A stretch of 28,400 bases of DNA from a virus, in the IMG/VR virus record IMGVR_UViG_3300006802_000405, positions 1-28,400 of that record. One strand, written 5' to 3'. Under the pieces are notes generated by a model that saw only the letters and a program-made list of their open reading frames with translations, ran no database searches and was not told the origin of the DNA. Both the position numbers and the translations under genes were made by a program. Shown in pieces: positions 6,729-13,568 of this stretch. Every line of letters begins with the position of its first letter. Position 1 is the first letter of the stretch.

Positions 6729-6987
6729 CACACCGAAATCACCACCTCCCCCTCCGGGCCCTGACCCAGAGCTTGTTAAAAAGCAGCAAGAGCAAGAGGC
6801 CCGCCTCGAGCGCCAAGAGCGCCAGAAACAACAAGAGATTGCCGCACGGCGCAGATCTCGCACCAGCGCCGGCAACCGGCAGCTGATCTTTCAAGCCCGC
6901 CTCGATCCGCAGCTCGGCGTTCCGCAAAACACAACCCTGGGCACAAGCCCAACCGTTAGAACCCCAAACCAACGAAGGGAGGCCTGA
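6712..6987 (+). CDS. Small Pro-rich/coiled protein upstream of portal
   Basis: A 91-residue protein starting at ATG 6712, overlapping the previous gene by 17 bases. The frame is open back to 6571, but AAGG lies upstream of 6712. It begins MAGIFSTPKSPPPPPG, followed by a Gln/Glu/Arg-rich stretch (about 20-50) likely to be a single helix or coiled coil, then a basic tail ending in a PQLGVPQNTTLGTS-type segment. The next protein has a similar C-terminal block (PLGVAQNTGQ), so the two may be distant paralogues. Tiny proteins like these often sit before the portal in podovirus-like genomes. Function unknown. Confidence 0.7.
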   Translation: MAGIFSTPKSPPPPPGPDPELVKKQQEQEARLERQERQKQQEIAARRRSRTSAGNRQLIFQARLDPQLGVPQNTTLGTSPTVRTPNQRREA

Positions 6988-6988
6988 C

Positions 6989-7216
6989 ATGGGTGGCATT
7001 ATTTCGAGACCCTCACCTCCGCCCCCACCTCCGCCGCCCCCGGCTCCAGAGCCGGCAGCTCCAGAACGAGTAAGTCGTTCGCAGCAGCAAGCGGCAGCGT
7101 CAGCTCAAGCTCGCCGGCGTGGCCGGCCATTGTTGAGCGGCTCGCCTCTTGGCGTGGCGCAAAATACCGGCCAGGCTGCGTTGCAGACTACATTGGGACC
7201 AGGCCGTCAACAATGA
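6989..7216 (+). CDS. Small protein with nine-proline run
   Basis: A 75-residue protein with GGGAGG about 6 bases before ATG 6989. It begins MGGIISRPS, has nine consecutive prolines, an Ala/Gln/Arg-rich middle, and a C-terminal GSPLGVAQNTGQAALQTTLG block related to that of the preceding protein. Polyproline runs stall ribosomes and usually need elongation factor P, so expression may be tuned at this point. No enzyme motif is present. The stop overlaps the next start as ATGA. The conserved C-terminal block suggests a virion-associated linker, which is inference. Confidence 0.68.
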   Translation: MGGIISRPSPPPPPPPPPAPEPAAPERVSRSQQQAAASAQARRRGRPLLSGSPLGVAQNTGQAALQTTLGPGRQQ

Positions 7217-7290
7217 GCGAAGAATTCAAGCGGCACCCCAAGCAACGCAAGGATAAGCCGAAACCGAAACCCCAAGGCGGGAAAAAGTAA
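7213..7290 (+). CDS. 25-codon basic micro-ORF
   Basis: A 25-residue frame, MSEEFKRHPKQRKDKPKPKP and five more residues. It is joined to the previous gene by ATGA and to the portal gene by TAATG, so it exactly fills the gap between two genes in a chain of overlaps. The product is extremely basic (Lys/Arg/Pro). It may be a real small virion peptide, or mainly a device to keep ribosomes moving into the portal gene. Confidence 0.5.
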   Translation: MSEEFKRHPKQRKDKPKPKPQGGKK

Positions 7291-8867
7291 TGGCGGCACT
7301 GACACCCACGCAGCTCCACAAGCGGGCAAGCGCAGCCTGGAACCGCAAGGAAGAATGGCGCGTTCTCTACGAGACCGCGTATGAGTACGCCCTGCCGCAG
7401 CGCAACCTGTACGATGGCAGCTGGGACAGCGGCACTCGAGGCAAATCGAAGGGCAACAACGTCTTCGATTCGACAGCCGTCCACGCCACGCAGCGGTTCG
7501 CCAACCGCATGCAGTCTGGCCTATTCCCTCCCGACAAGAAGTGGATGGATCTGCAGCCGGGCACCGACATCCCAGACGATCGAATGGACGAGGTGCGCCA
7601 AGCCCTCCAGGTTTACAACAAGCGTTTCTTTGCGCTGCTGCGCCAGACAAATTTCGACCTGGCGATGGGCGAGTTCCTTATGGATCTCTGTGTCGGCACC
7701 GCTGCGATGATGGTGCAGCCGGGCGATAGCCAGAACAAGATCCGCTTTACGCCGATCCCTTCGTTCCTCTTGGCTTTGGAAGAAGGGCCGGATGGCGAGG
7801 TGCAGAACGTCTATCGTAAGATCAAGACGCCGCCGGAAAACATCAAGCGCACCTGGCCTGATGCCCAGCTAAACGAAGCTCTCGAGAAGCTCCTCGAGGA
7901 CAAGCCGACAGAGCCAATCAATTTGCAAGAGGGCACGGTGTACGATATTGTCGATCAGCAGTGGCGATATTACGTTTGGCACAAGGCCGCGAACGACGAA
8001 GCCGACATCATTGTCGAGCGAAAGCTCAAGCGCAGCCCCTGGATTGTCAGCCGCTTTATGAAAATCGCCGGCGAGGTCATGGGCCGAGGCCCCGTCATCT
8101 CAGCACTGCCTGACATCAAGACATTGAACAAGACGCTCGAGCTGCTACTCAAAAACGCATCCATCAATATCGCCGGCGTTTACACCGCGATTGATGATGG
8201 CGTCTTGAACCCGCAGACGATCCGCATTGTCCCTGGGGCAATCATCCCGGTCAGCCGCAACGGCGGGCCGCAGGGCCCCTCCCTGCAACCCCTCATCCGC
8301 TCCGGGGATCTTCAACTAAGCCAGGTCGTCATCCAAGACCTTCGCATGAACATCAAAAAGATCATGCTCGATGACAGTCTGCCGCCCGACAATATGTCAG
8401 CTCGATCGGCGACAGAGATCGTCGAACGGATGCGTGAGCTTGCAACAAACCTGGGCTCCGCCTTTGGTCGTCTGATCACCGAGACAATGGTGCCCCTCGT
8501 GCGCCTGGTTCTCGACATCATGTCCGATGAAGGCCTGATTGATCTGCCGCTGAAGGTCGATGGCCTCGAGGTGCAGATCGTTCCGGTCTCGCCGCTGGCG
8601 CAAGCGCAGAACCTCGACGAGGTGCAGAACGTCTTGCAATGGCTCGGCATCGCCACGCAGCTCGGCCCGATGGGCATGCAGACTGCCGACATGGAGGCCA
8701 TCTCTGATTGGGTGGCCAACCAGCTGGGCGTTCCGATCGACCTCCGCACAACGCAAGACGAGCGACAGGCGGCACAAGAGATGGCCGCGCAATACATGCA
8801 GAACCAGGTACAGCAGCAGCAGATGCCTGTTGATCCTGGAGGGCCCCCGCCGGGAGCTCCCGTCTAA
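7290..8867 (+). CDS. Portal (head-tail connector) protein, T7 gp8-like
   Basis: A 525-residue protein, close to the length of T7 gp8 (536). The N-terminus has the head-tail connector family pattern: WNRKEEWRVLYETAYEYALPQ, then GKSKGNNVFDSTAVHATQRFANRMQSGLFPP, then W-MDLQPG. The C-terminal third has the family's helical region (SATEIVERMRELATNLGSAFGRL) and ends with a Gln-rich tail (YMQNQVQQQQMP). Twelve copies would form the ring through which DNA passes, contacting terminase during packaging and tail tubular protein A afterwards. The start overlaps the micro-ORF stop (TAATG), as does its own stop with the next gene. Confidence 0.93.
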   Translation: MAALTPTQLHKRASAAWNRKEEWRVLYETAYEYALPQRNLYDGSWDSGTRGKSKGNNVFDSTAVHATQRFANRMQSGLFPPDKKWMDLQPGTDIPDDRMDEVRQALQVYNKRFFALLRQTNFDLAMGEFLMDLCVGTAAMMVQPGDSQNKIRFTPIPSFLLALEEGPDGEVQNVYRKIKTPPENIKRTWPDAQLNEALEKLLEDKPTEPINLQEGTVYDIVDQQWRYYVWHKAANDEADIIVERKLKRSPWIVSRFMKIAGEVMGRGPVISALPDIKTLNKTLELLLKNASINIAGVYTAIDDGVLNPQTIRIVPGAIIPVSRNGGPQGPSLQPLIRSGDLQLSQVVIQDLRMNIKKIMLDDSLPPDNMSARSATEIVERMRELATNLGSAFGRLITETMVPLVRLVLDIMSDEGLIDLPLKVDGLEVQIVPVSPLAQAQNLDEVQNVLQWLGIATQLGPMGMQTADMEAISDWVANQLGVPIDLRTTQDERQAAQEMAAQYMQNQVQQQQMPVDPGGPPPGAPV

Positions 8868-10138
8868 TGCCCACCCCGACAAGACCTGAGAGGCACTCGT
8901 CCTGGTATGCCGCCCGGCATGCCCTCGTCTTCGAGAAATCAGACGGCCTTATTTATGATGTTAAGGCCAATGATCCGTTCCCAGTGTCGATTTCAGGATC
9001 GATGTCGCAGTTTGGCGAGATCGTCACTACTGAGCGCACTCCAATCATTAAACTGAACAGTTCCTACGGCACGTCCTTATTGCGTGATGTCGAGGAGCTT
9101 ACTGGCTCGGCCAGCGTCACCTCTCTGAATGGCGAATTGAAACTGTCTACGGGCACGACAGCGAGCAGCAAGGCGCATTTGGATAGTGCGGAGGGTGGCC
9201 GATACATTCCCGGCTATGGCGCTGAGATGGGGGTCGGAGTCCGTATCCCAACGCTTCCGACCGGCAACCAATATGCCCAATGGGGCGGTCACGATGTTAC
9301 CGAGAACAATGGTTATTACTTTGGCGTTGATGCGACGGGCGTCTACGTTGCGATTGAGGATGGGGGCACCGTCAGCAAGACCTACCAATCAAACTGGAAC
9401 ATCGACACGCTAGATGGCAACGGTCCCTCCGGCGTGACACTGGACCTCGCCAATGGTTCGATTTTCCGCATCGTCTTTACTTGGTACGGCTACGGGCAGA
9501 TCGTCTTTGGTAAGATTTCAACCATCAACAACCAGCAACAGTTTGTTCCTTGCCACCAGATTGTTCCCACAGGTTCATCATCTATCGAAAGCCCCAACCT
9601 TTATGTCTTTGCGGAGGCAGACAACGGCGGGGATGCGGCTAACTTGGATATGTACGTCGGCGGCCGGCAGTACAGCATCGTTGGCCAGTATCGCCCCAAG
9701 TTCCGCTACACGTCTGAAATTCGCACAGGGCTGGCGACAAGCACCTCAATCATCCCGGTTGTGTCATTCCGCAACAAGACTGCGTTCCTCGACCGCAGTG
9801 TTCGCGTTGCTGGCATGGAAATTATCCCCGTCACTGAAGATGTCGTTGTCGAACTGCGGATCAACTGCACATTGACGGGTGCCGCATGGCAGACGCCTAC
9901 CAATCACACCGCCGCCGAGACTGCCGTCGAGAGCGACATCAGCGCCACGGCGTTGACCAACGGCATCGTCGTCTGGTCGGAGATATTTGAGGCGGGAAAA
10001 AAGAACGAAAACAACATTCTCGCCGGAGAAGCGTTGGATATTGATCTACCACAGCAACAGCCTGTTACGCTTTGTGTTCGGACGCTTTCTGGTACAGGCA
10101 GAGTGACAGCGAACTTCCGCGTACAAGAGGAGTGGTAA
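8867..10138 (+). CDS. Beta-rich virion surface or spike-like protein (unknown family)
   Basis: A 423-residue protein with no helical core. It is rich in Thr, Ser, Gly and aromatic strands. Residues about 15-60 have FEKSDGLIYDVKANDPFPVS and FGEIVTTERTPIIKLNSSYG. A central part (about 120-215) contains YYFGVDATGVYVAIEDGG, YQSNWNIDTLDGNGPSG and FTWYGYGQIVFGKI. From memory these blocks recur in structural proteins of phages and some large DNA viruses. It sits where T7 has nothing, between portal and scaffold, as if inserted. It has no CTCGAG hexamer, unlike most surrounding genes. A capsid decoration, neck fibre or spike role is inference. Confidence 0.7.
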   Translation: MPTPTRPERHSSWYAARHALVFEKSDGLIYDVKANDPFPVSISGSMSQFGEIVTTERTPIIKLNSSYGTSLLRDVEELTGSASVTSLNGELKLSTGTTASSKAHLDSAEGGRYIPGYGAEMGVGVRIPTLPTGNQYAQWGGHDVTENNGYYFGVDATGVYVAIEDGGTVSKTYQSNWNIDTLDGNGPSGVTLDLANGSIFRIVFTWYGYGQIVFGKISTINNQQQFVPCHQIVPTGSSSIESPNLYVFAEADNGGDAANLDMYVGGRQYSIVGQYRPKFRYTSEIRTGLATSTSIIPVVSFRNKTAFLDRSVRVAGMEIIPVTEDVVVELRINCTLTGAAWQTPTNHTAAETAVESDISATALTNGIVVWSEIFEAGKKNENNILAGEALDIDLPQQQPVTLCVRTLSGTGRVTANFRVQEEW

Positions 10139-10141
10139 TTT

Positions 10142-10432
10142 ATGGCAGAGATACATGATATATCGAGTGCCGGCTGGGAGGGTGTAAACGCACAATCACA
10201 TGCGGAGACCCCCCAGTATTCGGCAACAGACCAGGCTCAGATCGACAAGGCCATCGCCGTTATGTTCGATTCGCAACAAGGGCAAGAGGTTCTCGCCTGG
10301 CTACAGGAGGCATATCTCCATCAGCCGGCATGGGCACCTGGCTATTCGACGGATTTCGGCTTCTTCCGCGAAGGCCAGAACACTTTAATCCGGGAGCTGA
10401 TGGCTCGCATGGAGCGAGCGAAGGAGAGGTAA
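10142..10432 (+). CDS. Bbp19-like small phage protein
   Basis: A 96-residue helical protein with a GGAG site upstream of ATG 10142. The C-terminal half (TDFGFFREGQNTLIRELMARM) matches the short Bbp19-like family named from the Bordetella podovirus BPP-1, whose members combine an F-x-EG(Q/R)-x2-L-x-R block with a preceding VLAWLQEA-type helix. The function is not established; members are encoded near head genes. Its stop overlaps the next start (TAATG). Assignment relies on one short motif. Confidence 0.65.
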   Translation: MAEIHDISSAGWEGVNAQSHAETPQYSATDQAQIDKAIAVMFDSQQGQEVLAWLQEAYLHQPAWAPGYSTDFGFFREGQNTLIRELMARMERAKER

Positions 10433-10656
10433 TGGCAAAAGCAGCAGCGAAAAAAGCGCCGGCGAAAAAGCGCGGGCGTCCACCGAAACGCGCTCACAAC
10501 GAGGATGGCACGTTCAAGGCCGATGACCCTAAGACGGCGGTCAATGAGTCGATCGATGTCTATCCTGTTGTGCAAGCGTACAACATCCTGATGGCGATCC
10601 CCATGAAATCTATGGGCGTCCAGGCCGCATTGAAGATACTGCAACGGGAGGTTTGA
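10432..10656 (+). CDS. Small basic protein with AT-hook-like N-terminus
   Basis: A 74-residue protein; ATG 10432 in a TAATG overlap is chosen over the frame's upstream extension inside the previous gene. The N-terminus is an Ala/Lys tail reminiscent of histone H1 (MAKAAAKKAPAKKRGRPPKR) with the AT-hook core RGRPPK at 14-19. The C-terminal half is a short helical segment (VQAYNILMAIPMKSMGVQAALKIL). It could bind DNA or RNA in the procapsid or act as a scaffold partner. The scaffold gene starts just after its stop. Function unknown. Confidence 0.72.
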   Translation: MAKAAAKKAPAKKRGRPPKRAHNEDGTFKADDPKTAVNESIDVYPVVQAYNILMAIPMKSMGVQAALKILQREV

Positions 10657-10657
10657 T

Positions 10658-11515
10658 ATGTCAGAAGGTTTAGCAGTCGCGCCGCCGCAACAAGCGCCGG
10701 CACCGTCACTCGAGCAAACGATTGAACAAGAGGACATGACGCAGGGGCAGCTCGATGAGAGCAAAGGGCTCCTCGATGCCGTGTCAATGGAAGGGCCAGA
10801 ACCGGAGCCTTCGCCGGAAGACACGATCATCAACCACCGATCGGAAGACACTTCGCCGATCCCGGAAGAGGTGCCGGCCAAGTTCGTCAAAGACAATGTC
10901 GTTGATATTGTCAGCCTAGCGAAGAGCTATAAAGAGCTCGAGGGCAAGTTCCGATCGAACCTCCACAAGGTGCCCGAGGAGGGCTATGACCTTTCGGTTG
11001 CCACAGCTGCCGGCGTCCCGGAAGACGACGAGGTTTTGAAGGCATACGCCGGCTGGGCAAAAGAGGCGGGGATCTCGCAAGAGTATTTCAACCAGCTCGC
11101 CTCGACGGTTCTCAAAAACGCCGGCGCTCAAGAAGCGCAGTCAGAGTTCGATGCCAAGGCAGAGATAGAAAGCCTTGGGCCGAATGCCCAGGCGATCATC
11201 GATGACCAGGTCGATTGGGCTCGCAAGCTCGTAAAAACCGGCACCTGGGGAGCTGATGATTTTGAAGAGTTCAAGGTCTGGGGGGGCACCGCGAACGGGA
11301 TCCGGGCGATCCAAAAGCTCCGTCAGTTCATGGGCGACACCAACAAGATCCCGGTCAACGTCAACCCAGCAGAAGATGCGCTGCCCTCGGAAGAGGAATG
11401 CTATCAGATGGTCAAGGATCCGCGTTATCAGTCGGACCCCAGCTACCGGCAAAAGGTCGAGAAGATCTTTGCTCGAGTGTTTGGCACCGGAGCAAACGAA
11501 CAAACGATCCTCTAA
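10658..11515 (+). CDS. Capsid assembly scaffolding protein, T7 gp9-like
   Basis: A 285-residue acidic protein, close to T7 gp9 (307). Residues 1-70 are disordered and rich in Glu, Pro, Gln and Ser. Residues about 70-150 have the conserved scaffold part: EVPAKFVKDNVVDIVSLAKSYKELEGKF, then VPEEGYDL, then a WAKEAGISQEYFNQLAST helix. A helical middle and a C-terminal segment with SEEECYQMVKDPRYQSDPSYRQKVEKIF follow. That tail has the shape of scaffold ends that bind capsid protein. It would guide capsid shell assembly and leave before DNA fills the head. A terminator follows, so capsid expression is uncoupled from it. Confidence 0.9.
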   Translation: MSEGLAVAPPQQAPAPSLEQTIEQEDMTQGQLDESKGLLDAVSMEGPEPEPSPEDTIINHRSEDTSPIPEEVPAKFVKDNVVDIVSLAKSYKELEGKFRSNLHKVPEEGYDLSVATAAGVPEDDEVLKAYAGWAKEAGISQEYFNQLASTVLKNAGAQEAQSEFDAKAEIESLGPNAQAIIDDQVDWARKLVKTGTWGADDFEEFKVWGGTANGIRAIQKLRQFMGDTNKIPVNVNPAEDALPSEEECYQMVKDPRYQSDPSYRQKVEKIFARVFGTGANEQTIL

Positions 11516-11540
11516 ATCAACCGGAATTGACAAGATATAG

Positions 11541-11570
11541 GGCGGGTGGAATTGACACCCGCCTTATTTT
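11541..11570 (+). terminator. Intrinsic terminator after the scaffold gene
   Basis: A perfect 8-bp stem, GGCGGGTG (11541-11548) with CACCCGCC (11556-11563), encloses a 7-base loop and is followed by TTATTTT. It lies 25 bases past the scaffold stop codon. On the minus strand no T-tract follows, so it acts only on rightward transcription. The promoter for the capsid gene overlaps its loop and descending arm. Confidence 0.85.
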
Positions 11571-11581
11571 GTGCTTATAAA
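11552..11581 (+). promoter_or_regulatory. Near-consensus sigma70 promoter for the capsid gene
   Basis: TTGACA (11552-11557) and TATAAA (11576-11581) are separated by 18 bases, predicting transcription start near 11588. The -35 box straddles the loop and 3' arm of the terminator, so termination and re-initiation share DNA. The 10-mer GGAATTGACA occurs twice, at 11523-11532 and 11548-11557, 25 bases apart. The upstream copy has no matching -10 box and could be an activator site or a relic of duplication. A host-polymerase late promoter is implied. Confidence 0.75.
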
Positions 11582-11589
11582 CGAATCGG

Positions 11590-11680
11590 CTGACAACCCG
11601 CAAGGGCCAGCCTGGTGGCGAGGAAAACTCGCAGCGATACGGGCGCACCCCGAGCCGCAGCCAGGCATCTGTCTGACAAC
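11590..11680 (+). ncRNA. Structured 5' leader of the capsid mRNA (candidate)
   Basis: Downstream of the predicted transcription start the RNA can form CCC-GCAA-GGG (11597-11606), a hairpin with a GNRA-type tetraloop. It can then form a three-way junction. P1 is GCCTGG/CCAGGC (11610-11615 with 11661-11666). P2 is GCGAG/CTCGC with a GAAAA loop (11618-11622 with 11628-11632). P3 is CGGG/CCCG (11640-11643 with 11649-11652). The 8-mer CTGACAAC flanks the structure at 11590-11597 and 11673-11680. No ORF of note is present. It could stabilise the capsid message or regulate translation. Pairings were found by eye, without energies or covariation. Confidence 0.45.
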
Positions 11681-11719
11681 TGCAGCGTTTTTGTTTAACC
11701 CTGCACAGGAGTGACAGAA

Positions 11720-12562
11720 ATGGCCGTAAGCCTTTCAACCAACTTTGTCACACTATTCGACGCAGAAGTGAAACAGGCTTATCAGTCTGAGCAAAAGCTC
11801 ATGGGAACGTGTCGTTCCCGCATGGGCGTTGTTGGCTCGACGGTACAGTTTCCGAAAATCGGCAAAGGTATCGCTCAAGCCCGCATCCCTCAGACAGATG
11901 TCGTTCCGCTGAACGTGGCACACACCAACGTGACCGCCACGATGTCGGACTATGTGGCTCCCGAATACACCGACATTTTCGACCAATCCCATGTCAACTA
12001 CGAAGAGCGCCAAGAGCTGGTGCAAGTCGTCGCGAAGGCCATCGGTCGCCGCGCTGACCAGATCAAGCTCGATGCCTTGACGGCAAGCTCGACCTCGTTG
12101 ACTGTGTCGAACGACATCGGTGGTACTGACACCAACCTTAACTTGGCCAAAATCCGCGAAGCCAAACGTCTGCTGGATGGCAACAACGTCCCGAAAGAGG
12201 GCCGTTATTTCACCATGCATGCTGACGGTCTGGCATCCTTGCTCGGCGAAACCGAAATCGGTTCGACGGACTACAATGCGGTCCGCGCGCTGGTTCAAGG
12301 TGAAGTGAACACCTACCTCGGGTTCACTTTCATCACGTTCGGCGACATGGACGAAGGTGGCCTGGCGATCGATGGCTCCAGCGATCGGAGCTCGTTTGCC
12401 TGGCACAAGGACGCGCTTGGCTATGCTGAGTCCATGTCTCAGAAGACGGAGATCAACTACGTCCCTGAGAAAACCTCGTGGCTTGTGACTTCCATGCTTT
12501 CCGCCGGCGCTGTTGCGATCGACGATGAAGGCATCGTGAAGATCACCACCCGCGAAGCGTAA
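11720..12562 (+). CDS. Major capsid protein
   Basis: A 280-residue protein. ATG 11720 is preferred because AGGAG lies 8-9 bases upstream; the GTG at 11711 overlaps that ribosome site. The sequence matches the capsid group of podovirus-like phages: a VSLSTNFVTLFDAEVKQAYQ start, FPKIGKGIAQARIPQTDV, TATMSDYVAPEYTDIFDQ, an EELVQVVAKAIGRRADQIKLDAL-type helix and a C-terminal segment with KTSWLVTSMLSAGAVAIDDEG. This is consistent with an HK97-type fold, with no separate protease gene nearby. Its position directly after a scaffold gene and its own strong promoter fit the most abundant virion protein. Confidence 0.92.
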   Translation: MAVSLSTNFVTLFDAEVKQAYQSEQKLMGTCRSRMGVVGSTVQFPKIGKGIAQARIPQTDVVPLNVAHTNVTATMSDYVAPEYTDIFDQSHVNYEERQELVQVVAKAIGRRADQIKLDALTASSTSLTVSNDIGGTDTNLNLAKIREAKRLLDGNNVPKEGRYFTMHADGLASLLGETEIGSTDYNAVRALVQGEVNTYLGFTFITFGDMDEGGLAIDGSSDRSSFAWHKDALGYAESMSQKTEINYVPEKTSWLVTSMLSAGAVAIDDEGIVKITTREA

Positions 12563-12573
12563 GGAGACTGATT

Positions 12574-12849
12574 ATGGCTTATAGCGCAGATGGTCTAAAT
12601 CCGATCGGTGGTCAGTCCAAGGCCGGCAACGCGCCGTCTATTTGGACGTACACCTCGGCGGATGCGATCGCCACGGTAAACACCAGCGGCTATTTCAACG
12701 ATGCCTCCGATATCTTGAAGGTTCGGGATATTATCTTTGTCGTTGATAGTGCCACGCCTACGTTAAACATCGTCAGCGTTCTCTCGAACGCAAGCGGCGT
12801 TGTTGACGTATCTGATGGCACGGCAATCGCTGAAACGGACACCGACTAA
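12574..12849 (+). CDS. Small head decoration-type protein
   Basis: A 91-residue protein with AAGGAG 8 bases before ATG 12574. It begins MAYSADGLNPIGGQSKAGNAP. The rest is beta-rich: WTYTSADAIATVNTSGYFNDASDILKVRDIIFVV, then short strands and an acidic end. Proteins of this pattern commonly follow capsid genes in marine and alphaproteobacterial podovirus-like genomes and are taken as head decoration or minor structural proteins; the exact role is inferred. It shares the promoter and leader of the capsid gene and is followed by a strong terminator, so the two form an isolated bicistronic unit. Confidence 0.78.
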   Translation: MAYSADGLNPIGGQSKAGNAPSIWTYTSADAIATVNTSGYFNDASDILKVRDIIFVVDSATPTLNIVSVLSNASGVVDVSDGTAIAETDTD

Positions 12850-12868
12850 CTCTAGTTGGGATCCCTAG

Positions 12869-12907
12869 CTGGGGGAGGTTTTCCTCCCAGGGCCTCCCCC
12901 AGTTTTT
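12869..12907 (+). terminator. Strong intrinsic terminator after the capsid unit, with alternative hairpin
   Basis: CTGGGGGAGG (12869-12878) pairs perfectly with CCTCCCCCAG (12893-12902), followed by TTTTT (12903-12907). The same left arm can instead form GGGAGG-TTTT-CCTCCC (12873-12888), a smaller hairpin with no adjacent T-tract that would prevent the terminator stem. The 10-bp stem should dominate. Readthrough must occur, or an unseen promoter exist, for the tail genes beginning at 12924. Confidence 0.88.
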
Positions 12908-12923
12908 CTTTAGGAGTACGCTA

Positions 12924-13568
12924 ATGGCGGCGGGTGACAGTGACGTAAAGATCTGCTCAGATGCGATGGTCATGCTCGGCGTCAAAGAGATCTCATCGTT
13001 CGATGATGGGACAACCCGTGGCGGGATCGCCGAAAATCTTTATCCGTATGTTCGTGATCAGCTCCTATCGATGTATCGGTGGAGCTTTTCAGTTAAGAAG
13101 GTTCAGCTGCAACAGGGGGCAACCGCTCCGGTCAACGAGTGGGACTATGCCTATCCTATGCCGAGCGACAGCCTGACCGGCGTTCCGATCGCGGTCTATA
13201 ACTCGACATCCTCGGGCGTGTCGCCGATCAATGCCGGCTGGGAAATGTTGGGCAGCGACCTCCTGACGAACAACAACATTGTCGTCATCGACTATCAGTT
13301 CACGCCTCTCGAGGCCCAAATGCCCACCTATTTTGTCAATCTTCTGAAGACGGCATGTGCGATGTATTTCGCCGAGCCGATGACAGATCAGATCACTAAG
13401 GCAGCGCATTGGGAGCGCATCGCGTTCGGCAACCCGGCAGAGGGTGGCCGAGGGGGTCTGTTCCGCCAGGCAGCAGCGACAGACGGCATGGGCACCCCGA
13501 CATCGTTTATCGCGGATTATCCGCTGATTGACACCAGGCTGACCCTCTCTGATACATGGATCCGGTAA
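12924..13568 (+). CDS. Tail tubular protein A, T7 gp11-like (adaptor/gatekeeper)
   Basis: A 214-residue protein, close to T7 gp11 (196). AGGAG lies 7-8 bases before ATG 12924. The N-terminal pattern (DVKICSDAMVMLGVKEISSF, then AENLYPYVRDQLLSMYRWSFSVKKVQL) and the middle (WDYAYPMPSD, then DYQFTPLEAQMPTYFVNLLKTACAMYFAEPMT) are typical of the family. It would form a ring below the portal, joining it to the tail nozzle encoded next. Its stop is immediately followed by the next start. Confidence 0.9.
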   Translation: MAAGDSDVKICSDAMVMLGVKEISSFDDGTTRGGIAENLYPYVRDQLLSMYRWSFSVKKVQLQQGATAPVNEWDYAYPMPSDSLTGVPIAVYNSTSSGVSPINAGWEMLGSDLLTNNNIVVIDYQFTPLEAQMPTYFVNLLKTACAMYFAEPMTDQITKAAHWERIAFGNPAEGGRGGLFRQAAATDGMGTPTSFIADYPLIDTRLTLSDTWIR

